In this document: positions 25,088 to 32,462 of the stretch, piece by piece | How positions within the stretch are numbered: the stretch's first letter is position 1 | Layout: the number at the start of each line of letters is the position of its first letter | Origin: Promethearchaeota archaeon Loki_b31 | Lineage (GTDB): Archaea; Asgardarchaeota; Lokiarchaeia; Sigyniarchaeales; SOKP01 | Assembly: GCA_005222975.1 (NCBI GenBank) | Contig: NJBI01000038.1 | Location: forward strand, 1 to 34,132 | Length of the DNA stretch: 34,132 nucleotides | Reading direction: 5' to 3' | Notes under the pieces: model-generated | Database searches by the model: none | Told to the model about the DNA's origin: nothing | Seen by the model: the letters and a program-made list of their open reading frames with translations, nothing else | Made by a program: the position numbers and the translations under genes

Positions 25088-25873
25088 ATGGTAAAAAATT
25101 TAGTTCTATACGATAAAATTTATAATGTCTATACAGATAAAGATAAAACAGAAATTTCAATAAGATATCGAAAGTATTTAAACGAATTAGCTCAAAGTTT
25201 TCCAAATACAAAAGTCCAAATAAAAAAAGTAAGACAATTTGACGATAGAGTAGAGATTCTAATATCGGGACCAGAAGAAATCTTCCTTCTTAATTTATTT
25301 AAAAAAGAAGTTGGAACTATCGTTGAGTTCGATGGGGTTGAAATAAATCAAACATATAAAGGAGTCTTATTAGATGTAGGAAAAGTAGGGTTTGGAATTT
25401 TTGTGGATTGCGCTATTTTAAACCCTAAAACGGATGTTTTACTTAATCTTCACGCTCTTAGGAAACAATTATGTAAAGGAAGGGATGTTTCGCTACCAGA
25501 GATTATTAAAGCTTACGATTTTATCGATCATTTTCCTGTTTATATAAAAATTACTTCAATCGATAAAGAAAAAGAACAAATACAAGGCAATCTAGATCAG
25601 AAGACTTTAGCACTATACGGTAAATTAGTTGTGGAAAATCTCGAAGGTGTTTTTGTAAGTGGTGAAACAAAAGGTCAGTTCAAAAAAGCGCTTCTAAGGA
25701 CCGGTCATTATCGAGACATCGCGTCAATTGAACGATTCGGATTTCTGGAGAACATCGTAATTCTAAGACAAAACACAAGCGCTCCAGGAATTATTGCAGA
25801 TATCGGCAAATACCTTAAAAATTGTAAGTTGAGCGCAATTAGATCTGAAAGAATCAGAAAATTATTTGTATAG
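25088..25873 (+). CDS. DUF2110 family archaeal protein
   Basis: This 261-aa protein looks like the archaeal DUF2110 family: QFDDRVEILISGPEEIFLLNLFKKEVGT, YKGVLLDVGKVGFGIFVDCAI with a following S1/PUA-like beta region, and a C-terminal IERFGFLENIVILRQNTSAPGIIADIGKYL. The family has no established function; the nucleic-acid-binding-like beta region and C-terminal part suggest an RNA-related role, which is inference. It is a single gene, divergent from the profilin-like gene, ending just before tRNA-Val on the opposite strand. Confidence 0.7.
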   Translation: MVKNLVLYDKIYNVYTDKDKTEISIRYRKYLNELAQSFPNTKVQIKKVRQFDDRVEILISGPEEIFLLNLFKKEVGTIVEFDGVEINQTYKGVLLDVGKVGFGIFVDCAILNPKTDVLLNLHALRKQLCKGRDVSLPEIIKAYDFIDHFPVYIKITSIDKEKEQIQGNLDQKTLALYGKLVVENLEGVFVSGETKGQFKKALLRTGHYRDIASIERFGFLENIVILRQNTSAPGIIADIGKYLKNCKLSAIRSERIRKLFV

Positions 25874-25883
25874 AATGGAAAAA

Positions 25884-25989
25884 TGGTGGGCCCAGGGAGG
25901 TTTTCGTATAAGCGATAGATTCGCTCTGATATCGAACTCCCGATCTTCTCGGTGTAAGCGAGACGTCATAACCACTAAACCATGGGCCC
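25884..25989 (-). tRNA. tRNA-Val(TAC) with a 30-nt T-loop intron
   Basis: On the minus strand the acceptor strands GGGCCCA and TGGGCCC pair fully; discriminator A and an encoded CCA (25884-25886) follow. The anticodon arm TCTCG-CTTACAC-CGAGA gives anticodon TAC at 25954-25956. The T-stem GGGAG/CTCCC is interrupted by an intron, predicted at 25901-25930, after T-loop base 59. Removing it leaves a 73-nt tRNA core with T-loop TTCGATC. The splice site is a bulge-helix-bulge: TTCG pairs with CGAA, with three-base bulges ATA and AAC on opposite strands. Confidence 0.9.
25901..25930 (-). other. Intron of tRNA-Val, position 59/60
   Basis: This 30-nt intron (A at 25930 to A at 25901) folds as an inner stem GAGCGA/TCGCTT with a 5-nt loop next to the 4-bp TTCG/CGAA helix. 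Cutting each 3-nt bulge after its second base, the rule for the archaeal splicing endonuclease, restores a canonical 7-nt T-loop. The junction is derived by folding, not by experiment. Confidence 0.8.
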
Positions 25990-26196
25990 TATTAGTGCTT
26001 ATTATATCAAATTATTTAGATATAAGATAGTAATTTAATACTTTAATATTTTTTTAAAGCGATTTGAGGATATTTTTACTTATAAGGATGGTTATTATCT
26101 CAACGATTAAAAATTATCTAGTTTTTTATAATTTCATTCAGAATATTTTCTAAAGACAATGCCTTTAATCAAATTTTTATCAATAAGTGTTAAGCA

Positions 26197-27549
26197 ATGA
26201 AAGACCATAATGATAATGAATATAAGGATGAAGAAAATAAGTTAGATATCAATGATGAAGATGTAATTGAAAACTATGATCTTGAAAACGATTTTGAACC
26301 AGAAGATGAAATTAGATTAGATGAAAATGATTCCGAATTTGAGTTTGAACCCAGAGATGAAAGCAAATATAGATCACTAAAGAAATCAAGAAGAGATAAA
26401 TCCCATTATCATAATGTTAGAAAAGAATTAAATGAGTATCTTGATTCTATTTTAAAAAATTATCCCGAGAATATCAGAGAAGATAAAATATTAAGTATGA
26501 ATAAACTTGCAGATAAATTTGATGTTTCAAAACCGTTTGTTATAGATTTTCTTAATAACTACATTAAACTAAGATATACTAAACAGGAAATGATGAGAAT
26601 TAAGAAAGATCTATGGCCTCAAGGTTCTTTAGTAAACAAAATTAAAAGAGAAAAATTTTACCAAATTTTACCTGAATGCATTGAAAATTATCCTAATGAT
26701 ATTTCAAAGATTCCTTCATTACAAGATTTTGCAGATATGATAAATGTTGAAAGAAACACCATCACAAATTGGATAAAAAAATACTTATTGAGGGAATTTG
26801 GGTCAGAAGAGTCTGCAATAAGATTTAAAGAAATTTGGACTAACAGACAAGGTGGTCAAAATGTAAGATTAAAGTATGAAAAATTAAAAACTTTTATTAG
26901 AAATAGAAGAGGGACCTTATTAACATCAAAAGAGCAATTCGATTCTATGAAATTTCCTAGTCAACAACATATTGATATTGTCTGTGAAGAAAACCATACT
27001 TTTTCACCTCAAATCCTTCACATTTTATACCATAATCAATGGTGTCCTACATGTAAAGAATATTTCTGTCAAAAAATTACGCGTTTATATATGGAAGCAA
27101 TATTTGATGCAGAATTTCCAGAAACTTCGTTAAAAAATGCATATGGTCTCTCTACAGAGGAAGGAGGTCAGTTAAGATGGGATGGTTATAATAATAAGGT
27201 TTCTATGAAAGGAGAGATTTTTAAGATTTCATTTGAATATGATGGTCTTCAACACGATAGATGGCCAAATTGGATTCATAAATCTTGGGAAGATTTTAAA
27301 AAACAACAGGAAAATGATCAAAAGAAGAATGTTATAGCTGGTCTTTCTGATTACAATACAGTTGTAATAAGGTTAAAGGAAATTAATGGATTTAATAAAA
27401 AGACTATAAATATGTTCCAAACAGAAATATTAAAACAATTTTACGAGCAGACGGGTATAAAATATCCGTTTGATTATGATTTAGATTATGATCCTTTTAC
27501 AAATTCTTTGAAGCTGAAAAAGGGAGGTTTAGACAATTTTTTAGGTTAA
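26197..27549 (+). CDS. HTH / zinc-finger / VSR-like nuclease protein
   Basis: This 450-aa protein has an acidic tail (1-55), two helix-turn-helix-like segments (MNKLADKFDVSKPFVIDFL at 101-119; LQDFADMINVERNTITNWI at 175-193), and a zinc-binding treble-clef-like part (C263, H267, C283, C286). A C-terminal nuclease-like domain follows with RWDG (327-330), FEYDGLQH (346-353), DQKKN (374-378) and VIRL (390-393). That acidic/Gln-His/Lys order resembles the VSR-type restriction-endonuclease fold. Similar zinc/VSR proteins occur in mobile elements and large DNA viruses. It lies between two intron-containing tRNA genes on the other strand. DNA target and role are unknown; homing, defence or repair are possible. 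Confidence 0.6.
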   Translation: MKDHNDNEYKDEENKLDINDEDVIENYDLENDFEPEDEIRLDENDSEFEFEPRDESKYRSLKKSRRDKSHYHNVRKELNEYLDSILKNYPENIREDKILSMNKLADKFDVSKPFVIDFLNNYIKLRYTKQEMMRIKKDLWPQGSLVNKIKREKFYQILPECIENYPNDISKIPSLQDFADMINVERNTITNWIKKYLLREFGSEESAIRFKEIWTNRQGGQNVRLKYEKLKTFIRNRRGTLLTSKEQFDSMKFPSQQHIDIVCEENHTFSPQILHILYHNQWCPTCKEYFCQKITRLYMEAIFDAEFPETSLKNAYGLSTEEGGQLRWDGYNNKVSMKGEIFKISFEYDGLQHDRWPNWIHKSWEDFKKQQENDQKKNVIAGLSDYNTVVIRLKEINGFNKKTINMFQTEILKQFYEQTGIKYPFDYDLDYDPFTNSLKLKKGGLDNFLG

Positions 27550-27597
27550 AAACAAAGAAAAGCTATTAATTAACAATCAAAACTTTAAAATTAGATA

Positions 27598-27728
27598 CGC
27601 TCAGGGTGGGATTCGAACCCACGCATCCGATGGACACTGGATTAGCAATCCAGCGCTCTACCAGGCTAAGCGACGAACTTTCACTAGCACGAAGAGGCTA
27701 ATAAGCTGAGCTCCTTATAATCCCGAGC
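27598..27728 (-). tRNA. tRNA-Ser(GCT) with about 48 nt inserted between acceptor and D-arm
   Basis: Minus-strand parts: acceptor GCTCGGG (27722-27728) with CCTGAGC (27599-27605), one G-T pair; discriminator G; D-arm GCTTAGCCTGGTAGAGC; anticodon arm CTGGA-TTGCTAA-TCCAG with GCT at 27644-27646; a long variable arm and T-arm GTGGG-TTCGAAT-CCCAC. Long variable arm plus G73 identify serine. Between acceptor strand and D-arm are 48 extra nt, predicted intron 27674-27721 if T8 is the base at 27673. No clean bulge-helix-bulge is found, so the exact junction is uncertain. CCA is not encoded. Confidence 0.8.
27674..27721 (-). other. Putative non-canonical intron in tRNA-Ser(GCT)
   Basis: The insert folds into an 8-bp stem TTATTAGC/GCTAGTGA (with G-T pairs) plus an outer GAGCT/AGTTC stem. 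These do not place 3-nt bulges at the needed exon borders. Its 5' part also contains GCTCAGC, a near-copy of the acceptor strand, which may confuse folding or be a remnant of duplication. Boundaries are the simplest ones giving a standard tRNA. Confidence 0.5.
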
Positions 27729-27872
27729 ATAAATACAATTTTTTTAGGTGTGTTTCTTTTTTCATTATAACGATTTAAAATTTTAATACTTTTTCATTGG
27801 AATGAGCAGTTCATATTAAAGATAAATAAATGGATAAAAAAAAATAAAGTAGATTTTGTATTTTTAAACCTA

Positions 27873-29056
27873 TTATTCTTCTTTTCTGGGCTTATTTTTT
27901 TTATAAAGCATGTAATAATTTCTTAGCTTGAAATCAACATAATACCAGAAAACGCCAAACGGAACACATATCACCCAGTTGATGATTAAGTACAAATAAA
28001 TGGTTAAATCATATGACAAATCAATTCCTAAGATACTTGCTCCGTAATGATCTCCATAAACTGAATAAACAACTGAAAAATATAAAATCTGTGTTAGTAG
28101 GATGTGATATGTAGATTTTCCTATTGTAGATATTGCTTTAGCAAACCAATTGTCCCATCTCTTTGGTATTAGTTTGATTCCCAATAAAACTAAAAACGCT
28201 GAATAAGGAAAAACGAATAAATTATAATCCCCTCTTATGAATTCAAAACGAAAATCAAAAAATTGGTATTGGATTAAGTAATAAAGGCTTACTGGGAAGA
28301 TAATCCACATAAAAATATTCTGTTTAGCAAAAAGATTAGGTCTTTTTGAAAACCACATCCCTAACCCGATAGCAGAAAGCATGAAAAACGGAGTTGTAGC
28401 TACAAACAAGAACCAATATAGATATTCGAAATACGCTTCCCAAGTTGGAAATGGAGGTGCACCAAATATATTAAAGAGCGTCAATTGTAGCGACAATTCT
28501 ATGACATAACATAAAAGAAGTGTAAGAATTTTCCAAATTAATTTACCAGAAAATCCTTTATACAGCAATGGTAAGAGTAGTATTGCCCAGAATATTACGG
28601 GTAAAAACCAATTCCCTGGCCCCAAAAAGGCAATATTCCAATAAATAAATGATCGAAATCCCAATTCGCTTCTTTATACTGATTTAGCGCGTTCCAATCG
28701 AATCCGTTGATCGCCAAGCCAATTAAAGAAGATACTAACCATAACACGATAAATGGATAGATATACCGCCAAAACTTTCTTTTAAAATATCGCCAAGAAT
28801 ACAGTTTTCTTAACCTTTTATCTTCCATTTTGCTAAACGATATACCCATATTAAAACCCATAATTACTAAGAATACGGAAATCGATATTCTTTCCCAAAG
28901 CGCAACCCCCATTACTCCTTTGACGGTCCAAGGAATGGTGTGGTCGAAAATAACTAAAAATATCATTATCGCTTTTAAAAAATCGACTTGGAAATATCGT
29001 TCCTTATTAATCTCGATTAGTTCGTTTTTAATAATATTTTGGTCGTCTGCTTCCAT
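27873..29056 (-). pseudogene. Acyltransferase-3 family membrane protein, broken by a frameshift
   Basis: Two minus-strand frames, 28595-29056 and 27873-28664, together make one polytopic membrane acyltransferase of about 395 aa. The first part has FQVDFLKAIMIFLVIFDHTIPW, the family's first transmembrane helix with the catalytic-type His. The second continues with YWNIAFLGPGNWFLPVIF and about eight further helices. The break is at the repeat ATAAATAAAT (28641-28650): one more 4-nt unit would join ...FDHLFI to YWNIAF. Such enzymes O-acylate sugars or membrane glycans. It may be a pseudogene, a slippage-controlled gene or a sequencing error. Confidence 0.75.
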
Positions 29057-29204
29057 AATATTATGCCCTTCTTTCTAATAAACTAATTCGAATATCATTA
29101 AGATTAATGATGTTCATAGTATGTATCAATATAAGTTTTGCTTAATCTCATAAATTAGAAAATATTAAATTTTAAAAAGAAAAGAGAGAAATTTAAGCTC
29201 AAAA

Positions 29205-29693
29205 TCACTCTTGGATTATCTCAAACACCATTTTCTCGATAATTGGCTTCTTCGTGTATCGCTTATCGTAATACCAACCAACTAAATGAGCTTTTAAAGG
29301 AGGATCATTTTTGGGAAGATTAGGAATTACGATTATCATTACACCATTTGAGAGATATTTTAAAATTTTTTTATCGATTGCGTGTAATTTATCGTTTCCT
29401 GAAGGGTGTGTATGAGCCTGCCAGATTATATCTACTCCAAGCTCTTGTTTAAACTTCCGCATATTGTAGATTTTCGATTTCTTATATCGCATCCAACTTC
29501 TAGGTTTTACATGAGTTTTGGTTTTTCTCAAATCGGGATTGATAATAAATTTATTAACTATTCCGAAGTTTTCTTTACGATCTGCAAAAATCCAGTAATT
29601 TTCGATGTTAGGATAAACTTCTGTGGCTCTGTTAGTGATTTCTTTAAAAATTCGATCTGGTATTAAATATCTAAAATCTTTTGCCCCGCTCAT
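29205..29693 (-). CDS. JAMM/MPN-type metalloprotease-like protein
   Basis: This 162-aa protein has the JAMM zinc signature region QAHTHPSGNDKLHAID (92-107): H94 and H96, then D107 at the spacing of H-x-H-x7-S-x2-D. The usual Ser is His104. Zinc binding by the two His and the Asp looks intact. The N-terminal Glu usually found in an E-x-(C/G)-G-x-L strand is not obvious. Family members cleave ubiquitin-like or other isopeptide bonds; no ubiquitin-like gene is visible nearby, so the substrate is unknown. It is a single gene. Confidence 0.65.
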   Translation of the reverse strand: MSGAKDFRYLIPDRIFKEITNRATEVYPNIENYWIFADRKENFGIVNKFIINPDLRKTKTHVKPRSWMRYKKSKIYNMRKFKQELGVDIIWQAHTHPSGNDKLHAIDKKILKYLSNGVMIIVIPNLPKNDPPLKAHLVGWYYDKRYTKKPIIEKMVFEIIQE

Positions 29694-29935
29694 TTTTTAT
29701 ATCATCTCAAGTGTAAGTCAATGAAACATAAAATTTATATTTTTCTTTTAAGTGTTCCTTAAAGTATGAATTACGAGAGTAAAATAAAAAAAAATTTATT
29801 TTATTAAATATAATCTATTTTAATACCTATATCATAATTAAAAAAAACATTGAAAATATAGATCATCCATTAAACATGGATAATTCGGTGGAGTGTGATA
29901 TTAATACCACTTTGTCGAAAAACCATAATTCCAGA

Positions 29936-30040
29936 GCACCTGTAGCCTAGTGGTAAGACGCTGGCCTTGAGTGTGCAATAGAAACTATCAAGTAAGCCAG
30001 TGCGCGTAAGCGCTCGGGGGTTCAAATCCCTCCAGGTGCG
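29936..30040 (+). tRNA. tRNA-Ser(TGA) with a 23-nt anticodon-loop intron
   Basis: GCACCTG pairs perfectly with CAGGTGC; discriminator G at 30040; no CCA. The anticodon stem CTGGC/GCCAG encloses a loop with anticodon TGA at 29968-29970 and an intron predicted at 29972-29994, in the canonical position after base 37. The variable arm is a neat hairpin, GCGC-GTAA-GCGC, and the T-arm is GGGGG-TTCAAAT-CCCTC. Intron folding uses CTTG/CAAG next to ATAG/CTAT; the 5' bulge is larger than three bases, so the bulge-helix-bulge is relaxed. Confidence 0.9.
29972..29994 (+). other. Intron of tRNA-Ser(TGA), position 37/38
   Basis: Removing these 23 nt leaves a 7-nt anticodon loop CTTGAGA. The position is the most common for archaeal tRNA introns. 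The exact ends are deduced from loop size and the CTTG/CAAG helix. Confidence 0.7.
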
Positions 30041-30065
30041 TTTTCAATGGTGGTTTTAGTAAACA

Positions 30066-30169
30066 GGGCTATTAGCGCAGGCAGGTAGCGCATCCGGCTC
30101 TTAACCGGCAGGTCGGGGGTTCGATACTTCCATCCTTATCAGATGGAGGCGAAAGTCCCTCATAGCCCG
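30066..30169 (+). tRNA. tRNA-Lys(CTT) with a 30-nt T-loop intron
   Basis: Acceptor GGGCTAT/ATAGCCC pairs fully; discriminator G; no CCA. D-stem GCGC/GCGC; anticodon loop CTCTTAA gives CTT at 30100-30102. The outermost anticodon-stem pair (27-43) would be a T-C mismatch. The T-stem GGGGG/CCCTC is split by an intron, predicted at 30126-30155. Excision leaves T-loop TTCGATT. The fold is a clear bulge-helix-bulge: TTCG/CGAA helix, bulges ATA and AGT, inner 8-bp stem CTTCCATC/GATGGAGG. It lies 25 nt after tRNA-Ser(TGA), so the two are likely cotranscribed. Confidence 0.92.
30126..30155 (+). other. Intron of tRNA-Lys, position 59/60
   Basis: This 30-nt intron is the same length and in the same T-loop position as that of tRNA-Val in this window, with the same UUCG/CGAA central helix. 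The inner stem sequence and loop (CTTATCA) differ. Confidence 0.85.
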
Positions 30170-30206
30170 CTTATTTTTTAAAATAAAAGAAAAAAGATTT
30201 ATCTCT

Positions 30207-31211
30207 TTATAAATATTGAAATATTACTTCAAAATCAGAGAAATCAAATGGTTTTAAGATGTAGCCATTGGCTTGACTTTCCTCAAAATTTTTTTCTACT
30301 TCAGAACCCGGGATAGCTGTTAGTAAAAAGACTTTTATGTCTTTAAGATTTCTATTTGATTTAATTTTTTTACAGATGTCGTAACCGCTATAATCTGGCA
30401 AAATAATATCGAGTAGAACTAATTTACATGGGTTATTGGCTAATTCTTGCAATCCTTTTGTTCCACTTACGACACCCTTACAAGAAAAACCTTTGCTATC
30501 AAAATAGCTCGTTAACAAACGAATAGTTGCTAAATCATCTTCGATTAGCAAAATATCGTATTGAGAGCTTTCCGTTTTTATATTGTCTAATATGCTAATA
30601 ATTCTATTCTCGAGAAGTAAAGATTGGTCGAAGATATTTTGAATTGTATTAAATACATCATCCACCAATTCCTCCCTATAATTCTCAATTAATAGTTGTG
30701 AAAACCCCTTAATTGATGTTAATGGCTCTTTCAACGCGTGGGATATGTTCGTAAGAGTTTTCTCGTCTAGTTTATGCAAATCTTCACCGATTAAACCAGA
30801 TTTCTGCTTAATAAAGTAATTTACGCTTTCTCTTATGAGTTTTGATACGGTTTTGTATTTATCCTTATGAGTATTTATAAAATCCTGCCAGTCAGCTTTA
30901 GTTTCATCGGCTACATACAACGAAATTCGCTCTTTTTCGCGATCATAAATTTTTTCTCCTTTCAACCATTTAATAAAGCCTTCGGTTATTGAACCGCGCC
31001 AGATAGCGTATTTATCGGTTTCCTCTTCGTATTCTTTCATTAGTTTTTTAGTTTTTTCGCTCTTCAAATCAAGATTTTTTAATTCATTTTCAGTCAATTT
31101 AGGCATAGAATAGTTATTCGCATCGTTCGAATTACTATTGCGTTTCTTTTCGTCAGGAATTTTTAACACCTTTATTTTTATTTTGTGATTTAATTGTTTT
31201 TTACCGTTCAA
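30207..31211 (-). CDS. RHH-like / HisKA H-box / receiver-domain signalling protein
   Basis: This 334-aa cytoplasmic protein has a Lys/Asn-rich start (1-40), a conserved segment YAIWRGSITEGFIKWLKGEK (68-87), a ribbon-helix-helix-like part ERISLYVADETKADWQDFI...TVSKLIRESVNYFI (94-134), and a HisKA-type dimerisation helix with H-box ISHALKEPLTSIKGFSQLL (H158). A full receiver domain follows (about 217-334: E224/D225/D226 pocket, phospho-acceptor D268, T298, K320). No HATPase_c domain lies between or after, so it cannot autophosphorylate like a normal histidine kinase. It may be a relay or output protein. It is a tandem paralogue of the 31407 gene. Confidence 0.8.
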   Translation of the reverse strand: MNGKKQLNHKIKIKVLKIPDEKKRNSNSNDANNYSMPKLTENELKNLDLKSEKTKKLMKEYEEETDKYAIWRGSITEGFIKWLKGEKIYDREKERISLYVADETKADWQDFINTHKDKYKTVSKLIRESVNYFIKQKSGLIGEDLHKLDEKTLTNISHALKEPLTSIKGFSQLLIENYREELVDDVFNTIQNIFDQSLLLENRIISILDNIKTESSQYDILLIEDDLATIRLLTSYFDSKGFSCKGVVSGTKGLQELANNPCKLVLLDIILPDYSGYDICKKIKSNRNLKDIKVFLLTAIPGSEVEKNFEESQANGYILKPFDFSDFEVIFQYL

Positions 31212-31369
31212 AATTTAATATAAATATTTACTCATTGTAAAAAATTCTATCTTTGTTATATCAAATATTACATAAAAGTAATTTTTTACAAAAAATAAAC
31301 ATTGTTTATTTTAATAATAAGTAAGTAATCTATAATATTTTATCTTTAAATGTAAGCATTTCTTTCTCT

Positions 31370-31389
31370 TATAATAAAGGATTATTATA
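31370..31389. repeat. Short AT-rich inverted repeat between the signalling paralogues
   Basis: TATAATAA (31370-31377) and TTATTATA (31382-31389) form a perfect 8-bp dyad with a 4-nt spacer. It lies after the stop of the 31407 gene and upstream of the 30207 gene. It could be a transcript end or an operator; in DNA this AT-rich, chance is possible. Confidence 0.35.
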
Positions 31390-31406
31390 GTAGAATCTGA
31401 ATCTAA

Positions 31407-32315
31407 TTATTTTGCTCTTCCGTTTAATATTTTAAAAATAACGTCAAAATCAGAAAAGTTAAAAGGTTTAAGAATAAACCCATCTACTTTTGTTTCTTCA
31501 AGGTGTTTTTTTACCTCAGACGCCGAAATGGCCGTAAGAAAGTACACAGGAATTTTTTTATAAGAGTTATCAGTTTTTATGGTTTTACAAATATCGTAAC
31601 CACTTAAATCTGGCAAAATTATGTCTAATAAAATGACTTTAGGTATGGTTCTTCGTAGTTCTTCTAATCCTTTCGCTCCGCTAACTACACCCTTACAAGA
31701 GAATTTTTTACTGCTAAAATAACTAGTAATCAATTTAATTGTCGCTAAATCGTCTTCAATTAATAAAATGTCGTATGGAGCACTATCAGGTTTGATGTTG
31801 TCCAAGAAATTCTTTATAATATTCTCTAATAAATTACTTTGATCAAAGATATTTTTCACAGTTTCTTTTATGTGCTTACTCAATTTATCTTTATATTCTT
31901 CGCTCTCAAGCAATAATTGAGAGTACCCTTTAATAGAAGTTAACGGTTCTTTTAACGCGTGAGATATGTTGGATATTGTTTTCGGGTTAAGTTTTGATAA
32001 TTCGCTCGAAACTTTACTAGAGTCTTCAATAAACGACTTGACGCTCTGCCTTATTAGCTCAGAAAAAGTAGGAAAATCTCCTTTGTTTGTGTTGATGAAT
32101 TCCTGCCACTCATCCTTAGTGTCGTCAGCTACATATAAAGAAATTCTTTCTTTATCTCGCGTATATATTTTTTCGCCTTTTAGCCATTTCTTAAATCCCT
32201 CTGTTACGGCCCCCCGCCAAATCGCGTATTTACCCGTTTCTCTCTCGTATTTCTTCATGAGACGTTTAATTTTTTCATCGTTCAAATCAAGTTTTTTAAT
32301 TTCTTCTTCGGTCAT
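31407..32315 (-). CDS. RHH-like / HisKA H-box / receiver-domain signalling protein (paralogue)
   Basis: This 302-aa paralogue of the preceding gene has the same order: YAIWRGAVTEGFKKWLKGEK (30-49), RHH-like ERISLYVADDTKDEWQEFI...FSELIRQSVKSFI (56-95), H-box ISHALKEPLTSIKGYSQLL (H119), and receiver domain (E187/D188/D189, D231, T261, K283), with no ATPase domain. The ATG at 32315 has GGTGA about 10 nt upstream. The same frame stays open to 32462 with a Lys/Ser/Asn-rich sequence like the N-terminus of the paralogue and GAGGTGAG at its far end, but no ATG, GTG or TTG, so a longer form would need a rare start codon. Confidence 0.8.
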   Translation of the reverse strand: MTEEEIKKLDLNDEKIKRLMKKYERETGKYAIWRGAVTEGFKKWLKGEKIYTRDKERISLYVADDTKDEWQEFINTNKGDFPTFSELIRQSVKSFIEDSSKVSSELSKLNPKTISNISHALKEPLTSIKGYSQLLLESEEYKDKLSKHIKETVKNIFDQSNLLENIIKNFLDNIKPDSAPYDILLIEDDLATIKLITSYFSSKKFSCKGVVSGAKGLEELRRTIPKVILLDIILPDLSGYDICKTIKTDNSYKKIPVYFLTAISASEVKKHLEETKVDGFILKPFNFSDFDVIFKILNGRAK

Positions 32316-32462
32316 TCGAGGACTATCACCGTCTTTTTCAGTTTTTCCCCCCTTCTTAATTTCAAGTTGCTCCTTCTCCGTTTTTGAATTATTGCTTCCT
32401 TTTTTTGACTTATCTTCCGATTTGTCCGAGTTTCTACGTTCTTCTGTGATTAGTATCTCACC

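Noticed and set aside
27873..29056. Two separate membrane proteins
   Set aside because: The two frames overlap and together make one acyltransferase; the second has no independent family start.
29865..29881. Small hairpin ATCCAT/ATGGAT upstream of tRNA-Ser(TGA)
   Set aside because: A 6-bp stem in AT-rich DNA is too common to call a regulatory site.
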